Below the pieces are notes generated by a model that searched no databases, was not told the DNA's origin, and worked only from the letters and a program-made list of their open reading frames with translations. From Cryobacterium sp. Y57 (GTDB lineage: Bacteria > Actinomycetota > Actinomycetes > Actinomycetales > Microbacteriaceae): a DNA stretch of 64,000 nucleotides. Positions 1 to 9,072 of the stretch are shown here, in pieces (within the stretch, counting starts at the first letter, position 1; every line of letters starts with the position of its first letter). The translations under genes were made by a program, and so were the position numbers. Where the stretch lies: positions 57,366 through 121,365 of the forward strand of contig NZ_PJJL01000063.1 of the NCBI RefSeq assembly GCF_002929505.1, written 5' to 3'.

Positions 1-1219
1 ATACCCCGGCGACGTGTGTGCGAGCGGCGGGATCGTTGATCTTGCGGTAGCCGGGCAGCTGGTCGCACTTCTGCCCGTGCTCGCGACCACCCTGACCGTT
101 GCCCTGGCCGGTGAGGGTGCCGTAGCCGGAGTGCGTGGTTCCGACGAGGCCGAGCACGAGGCTCAGGTTGATGGCGGCAGTGGCCGTGTCGGTGCCGTCG
201 GCGTGCTGCTCGACACCGCGCCCGGTGAGGATATACGTTCCGCTGCCGGGCGCGGCCCCCCGTGCAGCACCGGCCGCGAGACGGCGGGCCAGCTCACGCA
301 GCTGCCAGACCGGAACGCCGGTCTGTTCCTGCACTCTGGTCGGCCACCAGCGGCTCACGCTGCGGCGCACCGCGTCAAACCCGGTGGTGCGATTGGCGAG
401 GTAGTCCCGGTCGGCAAGTCTCTCGGCGATGACGATGTGGGTCAGGCCGAGTAGCAGCACGAGGTCGCTGCCCGGGGTGGGCTGCACGTGCATTCCCGCG
501 CCATCGTCGGTGAGCCGCGCTGTCGCTGTGCGGCGCGGGTCGATGACCACGAGGCCCCCGGCTGCACGAGCGCCCTCGAGGTGACCGATGAACGGCGGCA
601 TCGTCTGCGCCACGTTGGAGCCGAGAATCAGAATGGTGTCGGCCGTGTCGAGCTCGTCCACCCGAAACGGCAGGCCTCGGTCCAGTCCGAAGGCCCGGTT
701 GCCGGCCGCGGCGGCACTGGACATGCAGAAGCGGCCGTTGTAATCGATGCGGCTGGAGCCCAGCGCCACCCGGGTGAACTTACCGAGCTGGTAGGCCTTC
801 TCGTTGGTGAGGCCGCCGCCCCCGAACACGCCGACCGCGTCGGCTCCGTACTCAGCCCGGGTGACGCGCAGCTTTGCAGCAACGAGGTCGAGCGCGTCGC
901 TCCAGGAGGCCGCTTCGAAGGTGCCATCATTCTGCCGCACCATGGGTTCGAGGACGCGGTCTGGCGAGACGAGCAGTTCAGCGGCGGTCCAGCCCTTCTT
1001 GCACAGGCCGCCCCGGTTGGTCGGGAACGCCCGGCCGGCCACCGTCAGTGAGGCGGCCGGGGCGCCCGGGGCAGCCGGGCCGGCCGGGGAAGCGGATGCG
1101 GCAGGGGCAGCCGGCGAAGTGGATGCGGCGGCATCCGCTTCACCCGGCGTCGTTTCACCGGGACTGAGGTTCATGGCGCACTGCAGCGCACAGTACGGGC
1201 AATGTGTGGCGGTGGTCAC
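1..1219 (-). CDS. nasC: Assimilatory nitrate reductase, molybdopterin oxidoreductase family (C-terminal part beyond window)
   Basis: Reads from a GTG at 1219 leftwards off the window edge; 406 residues are visible. The N-terminus holds a [4Fe-4S] motif C7-x2-C10-x3-C14, with the fourth ligand C73 in GGLCKKGW. It continues into the typical molybdopterin-binding region (GADAVGVFGGGGLTNEKAYQLGK, then YNGRFCMSSA, where the Cys is the usual Mo ligand, and LGSNVAQTMPP). The family reduces nitrate to nitrite in the cytoplasm. The gene lies 7 bp downstream of the nitrate transporter gene, so the two form an operon. Odd: residues about 25-57 are an Ala/Pro/Ser-rich insertion between the third and fourth cluster cysteines. 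The assimilatory assignment rests on sequence type and the NarK neighbour; other NapA-like oxidoreductases are not fully excluded. Confidence 0.88.
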   Translation of the reverse strand, partial: MTTATHCPYCALQCAMNLSPGETTPGEADAAASTSPAAPAASASPAGPAAPGAPAASLTVAGRAFPTNRGGLCKKGWTAAELLVSPDRVLEPMVRQNDGTFEAASWSDALDLVAAKLRVTRAEYGADAVGVFGGGGLTNEKAYQLGKFTRVALGSSRIDYNGRFCMSSAAAAGNRAFGLDRGLPFRVDELDTADTILILGSNVAQTMPPFIGHLEGARAAGGLVVIDPRRTATARLTDDGAGMHVQPTPGSDLVLLLGLTHIVIAERLADRDYLANRTTGFDAVRRSVSRWWPTRVQEQTGVPVWQLRELARRLAAGAARGAAPGSGTYILTGRGVEQHADGTDTATAAINLSLVLGLVGTTHSGYGTLTGQGNGQGGREHGQKCDQLPGYRKINDPAARTHVAGV

Positions 1220-1226
1220 CGGGCGC

Positions 1227-2417
1227 CTAGATCTTCTGGCCGGCAACGGATGAACCGCGGCGCAGGTAGACGAAAGCGGTGACGCACATCATGACGACGT
1301 AGGCGATGGCGATGGCGAAAGCGTAGATCGCGCTTGAGTAGTCGCCGGTGGTGGTCTTGGAGAAGCCGAGCGGCAGCACGGCCGCGACCATGAGGGCGCC
1401 GACGCCCATCATGCCGAAGGCCGCAACGGTGACCAATGCCCCGCCGAAGCGATCAGCCAGGCGTCCGCCGGCCGGCCGGGCCAGCGACCCGACGAGGGCA
1501 CCGATGAACGCGAGGGAGAGCGACGCTGACGCGACCTGGACGGTGGAGTAGGCCGGGAACTGGTCGGCGATGAGCTTGGGGAACACGCTCGCGAAGCCGA
1601 TGAAGGAGCCGAAGGTACCGATGTAGAGCACGGCGAGAATCCAGAAATGTGGTTCTTTCACCGCGGCAATGGAACCGGCGAAGTCGGCTTTGGCGTTGGT
1701 GAGGTTGTCCATGTACTTCCAGGCGCCCCACATGGCGAGGAGGATGAATGGAATCCAGAACCAGCCCGCAAGGCTGATATTGAGCGTGCCGACAGCGCCG
1801 AGGGTGATCACGATCGGCACGATGAGTTGGGCCATCGCGGCACCGAGGTTGCCGCCCGCAGCATTCAAACCGCGCGCGTAGCCCTTCTGGCTCTGCGGGT
1901 AGAAGTAGGTGATGTTTGACATCGAGCTGGCGAAGTTTCCGCCACCGAAACCGGCCAGAGCCGCGACGAACAGCATGACACCGAAGGGGGTGTCCGGGTT
2001 GCCGACGCAGAGGCCGAGGGCGATGGAGGGGATCAGCAGCAGGCCGGCCGAAATGATGGTCCAGTTGCGGCCACCGAATTTGGGCACCATGAACGTGTAG
2101 GGAAAACGTAGGGTGGCGCCGACGAGGCTCGGCATCGAGATGAGCCAGAACACGTCGGTGGTCGAGAAGGTGAAGCCGGCCGCCGGCAACGACACGACGA
2201 CGATGCTCCACAGCTGCCAGATGGCGAAGCCCAGGAACTCGGCCAGGATCGACCATTTCAGGTTGCGAGGGGCGATGAGCTTGCCGCCCTGTTCCCACTG
2301 CTTTGTGTTCTCGGGGTTCCACTTGTCGATCCACCGACCGGGATGGTGCACCTGCACCGCATCGTCGATCGTGGATGTGGTGTGGCCGAGCGCTGATCCC
2401 ACTGTGCTAATTGTCAT
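1227..2417 (-). CDS. narK: NarK-type nitrate/nitrite MFS transporter
   Basis: A 396-residue major facilitator protein with about 12 hydrophobic segments. It carries the glycine-rich nitrate-signature stretch AGFGGGNFASSMSNITYF (about residues 155-172) and a second copy-like NAAGGNLGAA segment, both characteristic of NarK/NasA porters. The start ATG at 2417 is preceded by GAGGGGAC, a good ribosome-binding site. It would import nitrate (or exchange nitrite) for the reductase encoded directly downstream. At the C-terminus the last membrane helix is followed by only about ten residues, so the protein is at the short end of the family. The exact substrate (nitrate versus nitrite, uptake versus export) cannot be read from sequence. 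Confidence 0.9.
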   Translation of the reverse strand: MTISTVGSALGHTTSTIDDAVQVHHPGRWIDKWNPENTKQWEQGGKLIAPRNLKWSILAEFLGFAIWQLWSIVVVSLPAAGFTFSTTDVFWLISMPSLVGATLRFPYTFMVPKFGGRNWTIISAGLLLIPSIALGLCVGNPDTPFGVMLFVAALAGFGGGNFASSMSNITYFYPQSQKGYARGLNAAGGNLGAAMAQLIVPIVITLGAVGTLNISLAGWFWIPFILLAMWGAWKYMDNLTNAKADFAGSIAAVKEPHFWILAVLYIGTFGSFIGFASVFPKLIADQFPAYSTVQVASASLSLAFIGALVGSLARPAGGRLADRFGGALVTVAAFGMMGVGALMVAAVLPLGFSKTTTGDYSSAIYAFAIAIAYVVMMCVTAFVYLRRGSSVAGQKI

Positions 2418-2696
2418 CGAAGTCCCCCTCGGGATTGGAATGAAACGGCGGTGCGAAATCTGCAGGCAGCCGGGGCGACTCCCCTGCTTTGACGTTAGCC
2501 AACGCGTGTTTCCGGCAACGCTGGCACCGGTTACCTTTCGATCACCAGATGATCACACGCCGTTCCAGGGGGTGTTGGGGCGCTGTTACACGACAGACAC
2601 AATCGGCGCTCTGGCGCCAGCAATACAGATACGGGATGCCCGGGGTGGCAGACTGGTAGACCCGCGCCCGCGCATCCGCTGTTTGAAAGGCCCCAC

Positions 2697-3503
2697 ATGA
2701 CAATCACCGCCGCCGCCGACGGTTCTGCCCTCGGGAACCCCGGACCAGCCGGCTGGGCCTGGTACGTCGACGACTTCTGCTGGGCCGCCGGCGGGTGGAA
2801 GCACGCCACCAACAACCAGGGCGAATTGAATGCCGTGCTCGAGCTATTTCGCGCCACCGCGCACATCGACGACGACCTGCTCGTGCTGTGCGACAGCCAG
2901 TACGTGATCAACTCCGTCACCAAGTGGATGAAGGGGTGGAAGGCCAAGGGCTGGCGTAAGGGTGACGGCAAACCAGTGATGAACCTCGACCTGCTCAAAG
3001 AGATCGACGAGGTTATCGCCGGGCGTCGGTATCGATTCGAGTGGGTGAAAGGACACGTGGGGCATCCGCTCAACGAGGCCGCCGACGAGCGCGCGCGCGG
3101 CGCGGCCGAGGCGTTTCAGCGCGGCCGGCCAGCCCCGGCCGGACCCGGTTTTGCCGAGCGGCAATCAGAAGCTCAACCGGTTGGACGGGCGCGCGGCGCG
3201 GCATCCGGGGGGCTGCGTACCGCGGGCTCGCCGACTGCGTCGACCCTGACCACTGGCCGAATCACGGAACGAGCGGTCGCCTACGCGCACGACGAACTCT
3301 TCTCGTTTGACGATATCGGCGACGATATCGGCGAGGATCGGCGCGACCTCACCGATCCGAACAGCCCCGACGCCATGCGCGGCGGCGATGAGTTGCACCG
3401 GGTGACGCTCTCGCTTAGCGCCGAGGAGCATCGGCTTCTGATTTCGCGGTCAGACGAGCGCGGCGAGACCGTCGAGGATTACCTGCGCGGCCTGATCATC
3501 TAG
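2697..3503 (+). CDS. rnhA: Ribonuclease HI with long C-terminal extension
   Basis: Residues 1-140 are a complete RNase HI domain: D8 in ADGSALGNPGPAGW, E43 in NNQGELNAV, D66 in LCDSQYV, H120 in KGHVGHPLNEAAD and D130, the full catalytic set for cleaving RNA in RNA-DNA hybrids. After it comes an Ala/Arg-rich linker and a 12-bp tandem duplication at 3310-3333 (acidic DDIG repeated). The last about 40 residues read RVTLSLSAEEHRLLISRSDE then TVEDYLRGLI, which resembles a ribbon-helix-helix DNA-binding unit. At 268 residues it is far longer than the usual 150-160. The ATG at 2697 has GAAAGG upstream. The RNase H call is firm; the role of the tail is inference. Confidence 0.9.
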   Translation: MTITAAADGSALGNPGPAGWAWYVDDFCWAAGGWKHATNNQGELNAVLELFRATAHIDDDLLVLCDSQYVINSVTKWMKGWKAKGWRKGDGKPVMNLDLLKEIDEVIAGRRYRFEWVKGHVGHPLNEAADERARGAAEAFQRGRPAPAGPGFAERQSEAQPVGRARGAASGGLRTAGSPTASTLTTGRITERAVAYAHDELFSFDDIGDDIGEDRRDLTDPNSPDAMRGGDELHRVTLSLSAEEHRLLISRSDERGETVEDYLRGLII

Positions 3504-3575
3504 CCGACGCTGCCCTGCCCACTGGTTCGTTCGTCCACCCGTGTCGACCTCTCAGCGAGGCGGCCCCCGACCCGG

Positions 3576-4814
3576 TCAGCGCACTCCGATGAGAGACCGC
3601 AGGCCGAACTCGGAGACGATCGGAATGCCGTAGTCGCGGGCTTTCCCGGTTTTGCCGGTGATCGACGCGGGGTTGGCGGCAACGAGCAGGCGCGTGCGCA
3701 GGGTGACCGCCGTGCCCAGGGACAGACCGCGAGCGACCAGTTCGCGGCGCCAGTCGGAACGAGCCCTGGCCATATTGCCGGTGAGCACGACGATGTCGCC
3801 CTGTTCTAGCAGTACAGTGTCGATCGAAGCGGGCGGCAGTTGCACCACCGACGCGGGTGCCGCCAGTGCGGCGGCAACGATTTTCGGCGCGACATCGAGC
3901 ATGCGGGCGACCGCGATCAGGTCGGCAGAATCCGCGACGCTGAGGGCGCCGTTCAACCAGGCAACCTGCACGAGGTCCTCAAAATAGCGGCGGTGCAGTG
4001 CGATGCACTCGGCGACCGTCAGACCGCTGAATTCGGCCAAGACCCGAAGTTCACGTGTTTCCTGCGGCGAGAGAACATGATCGAGCAGGCACAAATCGAG
4101 CAGGGCGAGGTAGTCGAGATGTTCTTCGGTGCCGGTGTAGTCGGGGAGTTTCACGGCCGCCCGGGCCAGGAAACTCGGTGCCGGTGCCTCGTCACCCGGC
4201 GTTGACGGGTCGCGGTGCACCCATTCTGCGTCGGGGGCAGCGGTGATTCTCGGCCAGGCGGATTGCTCGGCACGGTCGAGAGCGTAGCTCCACGGCGCGA
4301 CGCAGGGCGAACCCTGCACGTACGCGGAGAGAAGACTCGCGCAGGCCACGGCCTGCACCAGTGCCCCTGGTCCGGGCTCGATTTCAATGTCATAGGCGGC
4401 GCAACAATCGACCAGCAGCCGACCAGCGCCAGGCAAGTATGTGCGGGCCAGGTGCATGGTGCAGACGGCCTCGAGTCCGCGGCCGGGGGCATAACCGATC
4501 AGCTCGAATTCACGCATGAGAAATCCGGTAACGAACTGGGCATTGTGCGTCACCAATACCCGACCACGGAGCCGGTCGACCAGGCGCGGTGCAATCTGCT
4601 CGAACGTCGGCGCGCGCAGGAGTTCGGCGGTGCTGACGCCGTGGTTCGCCACGTCCCCGGCGTTGCTTCCCGGGTTCACAACGGTTTGCCAACGCGCAGC
4701 AATGCGACCACCCACGTCGAGATGCACCACAGCAACCTCGACGACCCGATCCCGTTGATACGGGAACAGTCCGGTAGTTTTCAAACTTATAACGGCGTAT
4801 CCACGTTCGGGCAT
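3576..4814 (-). CDS. DnaQ-like exonuclease-fold protein with BRCT domain, catalytic residues lost
   Basis: 412 residues. Residues 1-165 follow the DEDDh exonuclease (DnaQ/RNase T) fold closely: AVISLKTTG, then NHGVSTAELLRAPTFEQIAP, then VLVTHNAQFVTGFL. However the DxE of motif I is S10-x-K12, the Asp after HNAxF is V95, and motif III lacks the His and Asp (PGALVQAVACA). So all four metal-binding acids appear replaced and nuclease activity is unlikely. Residues about 335-412 look like a BRCT domain (GDIVVLTGNMARARSDWRREL ... ASITGKTGKARDYGIPIVSE). I chose ATG 4814; a TTG at 4829 would add five residues. A binding or scaffold role in DNA repair is inference. Confidence 0.8.
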   Translation of the reverse strand: MPERGYAVISLKTTGLFPYQRDRVVEVAVVHLDVGGRIAARWQTVVNPGSNAGDVANHGVSTAELLRAPTFEQIAPRLVDRLRGRVLVTHNAQFVTGFLMREFELIGYAPGRGLEAVCTMHLARTYLPGAGRLLVDCCAAYDIEIEPGPGALVQAVACASLLSAYVQGSPCVAPWSYALDRAEQSAWPRITAAPDAEWVHRDPSTPGDEAPAPSFLARAAVKLPDYTGTEEHLDYLALLDLCLLDHVLSPQETRELRVLAEFSGLTVAECIALHRRYFEDLVQVAWLNGALSVADSADLIAVARMLDVAPKIVAAALAAPASVVQLPPASIDTVLLEQGDIVVLTGNMARARSDWRRELVARGLSLGTAVTLRTRLLVAANPASITGKTGKARDYGIPIVSEFGLRSLIGVR

Positions 4815-4917
4815 GGCCACACTCCACAATCTTGTCCTGTGAAGTTATCGACAAACAGGCCGAATCGCGACAACCCGTTCGGGGGCTTGTGGGTATCGCC
4901 AAATACTGCTTAGATGC

Positions 4918-6378
4918 CTACTTGACGGAAGCGGCCTTCCGTGCTGAGTTCTTCGGCGGCAGCAGAGTATCAGCCTCTTCCAGCGACATTCCGTTGGTTT
5001 CGGGCACCTTGCGCAGCACGAACCAAAAGGACAGTCCGGCGAACAGGGCGTACATGCCATAGGTGATCGGCAGGGAGGCATCCGCCATCGGTGGAAAGCT
5101 CACCGTGATCAAGAAGTTCGCGATCCATTGGGCTGCTGCGGCCAACCCGAGGGCCTTGGCACGAATCGAATTGGGGAACATCTCACCGAGGAGCACCCAA
5201 ACGACCGGGCCCCAGGAAGCTCCGAATGAGATCACGAACAGGTTTGCGGCAACGAGCGCGATCGGCGCCCAGGCACCCGGCAGGCTGAGCGCACCGTCGA
5301 CCGTGACCGACTGGCTGAACGCCACCGCCATTGTTGCCAGCGACACCGTCATGCCGATGGAGCCGGCCAACAGGATCGGTCGTCGGCCGATCCGGTCGAC
5401 CAGAGCGATCGCCACCAGGGTGACCAGAATGTTGGTGATCGAGGTAATCACCGAGATGGTCAGCGAGTTGGATTCCTTGAAGCCGACGGCGCTCCAGAGG
5501 GTGGTCGAATAGTAGAAGATCACGTTGATGCCGACGAACTGCTGGAACACCGACAAGATGATGCCGACCCAGACAATCGGCTTGAGGCCGAAGGCATTGC
5601 CACGCAGAGACCCCGACTTCTGCGACCGCGCGTCGACCTCGATCGAGCGACGCATGTCGCGAATCTCGCGGTCCACGTCCCCGCTCGGCCAGAGCCGGGT
5701 GAACACGGCGCGGGCATCCGCTTCTCTGTCTTTGAGAATGAGGAAACGCGGGGATTCTGGAAGGACGAACGCAATACCGCCGTATACGACGGCCGGAACG
5801 GCGCCGACGAGGAACATCCAGCGCCAGGCTTCCAGCCCGAACCAGAACTCGCCGGCTGCTCCGCCAGCACTCTCGGCGAACATGGCGTCGGACAGCAGCG
5901 CGGTGAAGATGCCCAGCGTGATTGCAAGTTGTTGCAGGGAGCCGAGTCGTCCGCGCATATGCCGCGGTGAAATTTCGGCGATGTACGCCGGTGCGACAAC
6001 GGACGCGAGGCCGATACCGAGCCCGCCGATGATTCGCCAGATGATCAGGTCGACCACGCCGAAGGCGAAACCTGAGCCGATCGAGCTGATCAGAAAGACC
6101 ACGCCGCCGACCACCATCATGGGGATGCGTCCGTAACGGTCGGCGAAGCGACCGCCGAAGAACGCACCGGCCGCGGCTCCGAGCAGCGCGCAGGCTACCG
6201 CGAAACCGGTCAGGGTAGCGTTCAGTCCGAATTCCTGCTGCACCGCGTTGACGGCGCCGTTGATGACCGAGGAGTCGAACCCGAACAGAAATCCGCCGAG
6301 GGCACCGGCGACGGCCAAAACGATGACTTTTCTGTTCGATCCGGGTGCCAGGTCAGTTGCCTTCGTCGACGCGTTCAT
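4918..6378 (-). CDS. MFS sugar porter (sugar:H+ symporter family)
   Basis: 486 residues with 12 predicted membrane segments and the sugar porter signatures: GFDSSVINGAV near residue 34, RFADRYGRIPMM, LPESPRFLILKDRE, QQFVGINVIFYYST, DRIGRRPILLAGSIGM and a final VPETNGMSLEEAD. These place it in the XylE/GalP/GLUT-like family, which imports monosaccharides with protons. The QQxxGxN motif (around residue 275) is the usual sugar-binding segment. It is a single gene with no catabolic neighbour, so the sugar cannot be named. The start ATG at 6378 has no strong ribosome-binding site. Confidence 0.9.
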   Translation of the reverse strand: MNASTKATDLAPGSNRKVIVLAVAGALGGFLFGFDSSVINGAVNAVQQEFGLNATLTGFAVACALLGAAAGAFFGGRFADRYGRIPMMVVGGVVFLISSIGSGFAFGVVDLIIWRIIGGLGIGLASVVAPAYIAEISPRHMRGRLGSLQQLAITLGIFTALLSDAMFAESAGGAAGEFWFGLEAWRWMFLVGAVPAVVYGGIAFVLPESPRFLILKDREADARAVFTRLWPSGDVDREIRDMRRSIEVDARSQKSGSLRGNAFGLKPIVWVGIILSVFQQFVGINVIFYYSTTLWSAVGFKESNSLTISVITSITNILVTLVAIALVDRIGRRPILLAGSIGMTVSLATMAVAFSQSVTVDGALSLPGAWAPIALVAANLFVISFGASWGPVVWVLLGEMFPNSIRAKALGLAAAAQWIANFLITVSFPPMADASLPITYGMYALFAGLSFWFVLRKVPETNGMSLEEADTLLPPKNSARKAASVK

Positions 6379-6667
6379 CGTGCTGGGTATCGATTGCTCA
6401 CCTGATCAGCCTACTTCGGGTGTCAGCGGATGCCGCGCCGAGCAGTCAAATAAACTGGTGTGCGTCAGTTGCGAATCGCCGTGCAAGCGTCGGAGGACCC
6501 ACTTTCCGCGCAGCCGAAACGCAATTCATCATCCGTTCAGCCGTCGCGAACGGCGCATCCCGTGGACCTGATCCGTTAGCGTTTCCGTGCGTCATATGCG
6601 ACGACGTCCCGCTCTCCTGGCGGCCGCTTACGGCGGTCGTCCAGCGAGGCAGGGCTACCATCCGGAT

Positions 6668-7588
6668 ATGGGCAGATTCACGGATAGCTGGCGCTCGCAC
6701 CTGTTAGTGACCCTCTCGGGGAACAGCGAGGGGCGACCGAAATGGGTCGGCCAGATTGCCACGGGGGACAACGCCGGCTTCTTCGGCCCGGGAAGCGCTG
6801 TCTGGACCGTGCATGGAGGCATGGCAACTATGGTTGCCGGCATTCGCGCTCTCCTCATGCAGACCCTGCATCCGGGCGCTATGGCCGGCGTACACGACTG
6901 GTCGCGGTACCACGAAGACCCGCTCGGCCGCCTCTCCGGCACCATCCAATGGCTCATCACGGTCACCTTCGCCGATACCGTTGTCGCCGAGCGGGAATCG
7001 GGACGGGTCGCACACTTTCACGACCGGGTGATCGGCACCTATCTTGATGCTCGAGGCGAGGAACGGCCCTATGCCGCCGACGACCCCGAGCTTCTGTCGT
7101 GGGTACACGTCGTCTTCACCGACGCTTTTCTGCAGTCCCACCTGCTGTGGGGTACAGCTATTCCCGGTGGCGCCGATCGTTACGTCGACGAATGGGCGAC
7201 TGCCGGCGAACTCGTCGGCGTGCGGAATGCCCCGCATTCGGCGGCCGAGCTTGCCGCGCAGCTCGAAGCCTTTCGCAGCGCTGGAACACTCAAGAGCGAC
7301 GCCCGCGTAGCCGAGGCGGTGCGGTTCATCCGTTACCCACCACTTAGCCGCGGGATGCTGCCGTTCTACCGCATCATGTTCGCCGGCGCCGTCGCGTCGA
7401 TCCCCCGCGAGTATCGCGACATGCTCGGCCTGAAACGATCCTTCCTGCCCACGATCTGGGCTACCCGATTGGTCCTCGGTGTCGTGCGCGCGTTGCTTGG
7501 CCCCTCGTCGACCTCAGAGGATGCCGCCCGGACGCGGCTCGCGCGCATCGCCGCAACGAAACAGCTCGAGCACCCCAGCGCGCCGTAA
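6668..7588 (+). CDS. DUF2236 / MpaB-family oxygenase-like protein
   Basis: 306 residues from ATG 6668 (MGRFTDSW); an in-frame ATG at 6587 would add 27 poorly conserved residues. The segment DNAGFFGPGSAVWTVHGG, followed by QTLHPGAMAGVHDWSRYHEDPLGR and TIQWLITVTFADT, is the hallmark of the DUF2236 family, which includes MpaB and latex-clearing (Lcp) heme oxygenases. Conserved His and Arg residues in these blocks are the probable heme environment. No signal peptide is visible, so it is cytoplasmic or membrane-associated. Substrate unknown; family membership is solid, an oxygenase activity is inference. Confidence 0.8.
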   Translation: MGRFTDSWRSHLLVTLSGNSEGRPKWVGQIATGDNAGFFGPGSAVWTVHGGMATMVAGIRALLMQTLHPGAMAGVHDWSRYHEDPLGRLSGTIQWLITVTFADTVVAERESGRVAHFHDRVIGTYLDARGEERPYAADDPELLSWVHVVFTDAFLQSHLLWGTAIPGGADRYVDEWATAGELVGVRNAPHSAAELAAQLEAFRSAGTLKSDARVAEAVRFIRYPPLSRGMLPFYRIMFAGAVASIPREYRDMLGLKRSFLPTIWATRLVLGVVRALLGPSSTSEDAARTRLARIAATKQLEHPSAP

Positions 7589-7739
7589 CTCCACCGGTCA
7601 CGCGATCGACAGAGCGTTTGTCCGCGCTGGGCCCGATGCCGGATACCCAGCCCAAGAATCACCGTGATGGCGAACGCGACGCTGTGAAGCAGCAGGGTAA
7701 CGACGGCGCGCGGTCGCCGAAGGCGGGGCCCTGCACGGA

Positions 7740-9023
7740 TCAGACCTCGGGTGCGAAGAAAGCTGCGGTCGCCGCTGCGAGCGACTGCGGATCGTTGACG
7801 TGGCACATTTCCCGGGCCGAGTGCATCGACAGCAGTGGCACGCCGACATCCACGACCCGAATGCCCAACCGGGTCGCCGTCAGCGGCCCAATGGTCGAAC
7901 CGCAGGGAACGGTGTTGTTCGAGACGAACTCCTGATACTGCACGTTCGCCTGGGCACAGGTGCGCGCCCAGAGGGCCGCGCCATGGGCATCCGTCGCATA
8001 GCGCTGGTTGGCATTAATTTTCAGTAACGGACCGCCGCCGAGGATGGGCTGGTTAGCCGGATCGTGGCGCTCGGGGTAGTTCGGGTGCACGGCATGGCCG
8101 GCGTCAGCGGAGAGGCACCACGATTCGGCGTAGGCCTGCAGCCGCTCCGACCCGGTCGCGCCGAGGCCGTGACCGATGCGGGTGAGAATGTCGTCCAGAA
8201 ACGGACCGCTGGCGCCGGAGCGGGACTGCGAACCGAGCTCTTCGTGGTCGAAGGCGGCGAGCACATTAATCGAGCCCCCCGTTGCCTCATGACTGGTCGC
8301 GATGAGCGCGTGCAGGCCAGCATAGATGGACGAGAGATTGTCGAGACGGCCGGCGGCGAACAGTTTGTCGCCGAGGCCGAAGGTGGCTGGCGGGTTGGTG
8401 TCGGCGGTGAGAATGTCGTAACCGGCGATATCCGCTGCCCGAAGCCCGGCCAGGCCCGCCAGGTGGGCTACCAGGTCTGCCTCGGATACCTCGCCGACGC
8501 CGAAGACGGGCGTGAGGTGGCGTTGCCGGTCGAGGGCCAGGCCGTTGTTCACGTCGCGGTCGAGGTGCACGGCGAGTTGTGGAATGCGCAAAAACGGTCC
8601 GGTACGCACGAGGTGCTCGGTGCCCTGCCGGGTGACCAGCCGACCGGCGAGTTCAAGCTCGCGGTCCAGCCACGAGTTCTGCAGCGGCCCGCCGTAGACC
8701 TCGACTCCGGCCTGCAGCCAGCCGTGTGAGCTGATGGTGGGTTTGGGCTTGAGCTTGAAACCCGGGGAGTCGGTGTGGGCACCGAGAATGCGAAACGGTG
8801 TCGTCGGCCCGGACCCGGTCGGCTGCGACCAGGCGATGACAGCGCCATCACGCACGACATAGTAGCCAGCGGCCTCGTCGATCGTCCACTTCTCCGGCTC
8901 ATCAAGCCGGGTGAAGCCGGCCGCGTGCAGCCGCCGGGCCACTTCTGCAGCGGCGTGGTACGACGACGGTGACGCGTGCAGAAAGGCGGAAAAATCGGCG
9001 ATGTAGTCGAGCGTTGCGTCCAT
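7740..9023 (-). CDS. M18 family metalloaminopeptidase
   Basis: 427 residues, full length for the aspartyl aminopeptidase (DNPEP) family. Visible zinc-site segments are GAHTDSPGFKLKPKP (about residue 93), AAFDHEELGSQSRSGASGPFL (about 262) and SADAGHAVHPNYPERHDP (about 305), plus a late MHSARE motif. These enzymes are large cytoplasmic oligomers that remove acidic N-terminal residues from peptides. It stands alone between unrelated genes. The last residues (FFAPEV) end shortly after the conserved C-terminal helix, so the gene is intact. Confidence 0.92.
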   Translation of the reverse strand: MDATLDYIADFSAFLHASPSSYHAAAEVARRLHAAGFTRLDEPEKWTIDEAAGYYVVRDGAVIAWSQPTGSGPTTPFRILGAHTDSPGFKLKPKPTISSHGWLQAGVEVYGGPLQNSWLDRELELAGRLVTRQGTEHLVRTGPFLRIPQLAVHLDRDVNNGLALDRQRHLTPVFGVGEVSEADLVAHLAGLAGLRAADIAGYDILTADTNPPATFGLGDKLFAAGRLDNLSSIYAGLHALIATSHEATGGSINVLAAFDHEELGSQSRSGASGPFLDDILTRIGHGLGATGSERLQAYAESWCLSADAGHAVHPNYPERHDPANQPILGGGPLLKINANQRYATDAHGAALWARTCAQANVQYQEFVSNNTVPCGSTIGPLTATRLGIRVVDVGVPLLSMHSAREMCHVNDPQSLAAATAAFFAPEV

Positions 9024-9072
9024 TCATCCATCCAACCACCCGCGCAGGGCAGCGGATGCCGGGGGCGTGCCG

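Noticed and set aside
14..1253. Several overlapping plus-strand open frames
   Set aside because: They are antisense to the nitrate reductase gene, whose translation shows clear cluster and molybdenum motifs; the plus-strand products have no family resemblance.
7589..7739. Minus-strand frame with a hydrophobic, helix-like stretch in the gap before the M18 gene's end
   Set aside because: No start signal, overlaps antisense to the DUF2236 gene, and hydrophobic runs arise easily antisense to Arg/Ala-rich code.
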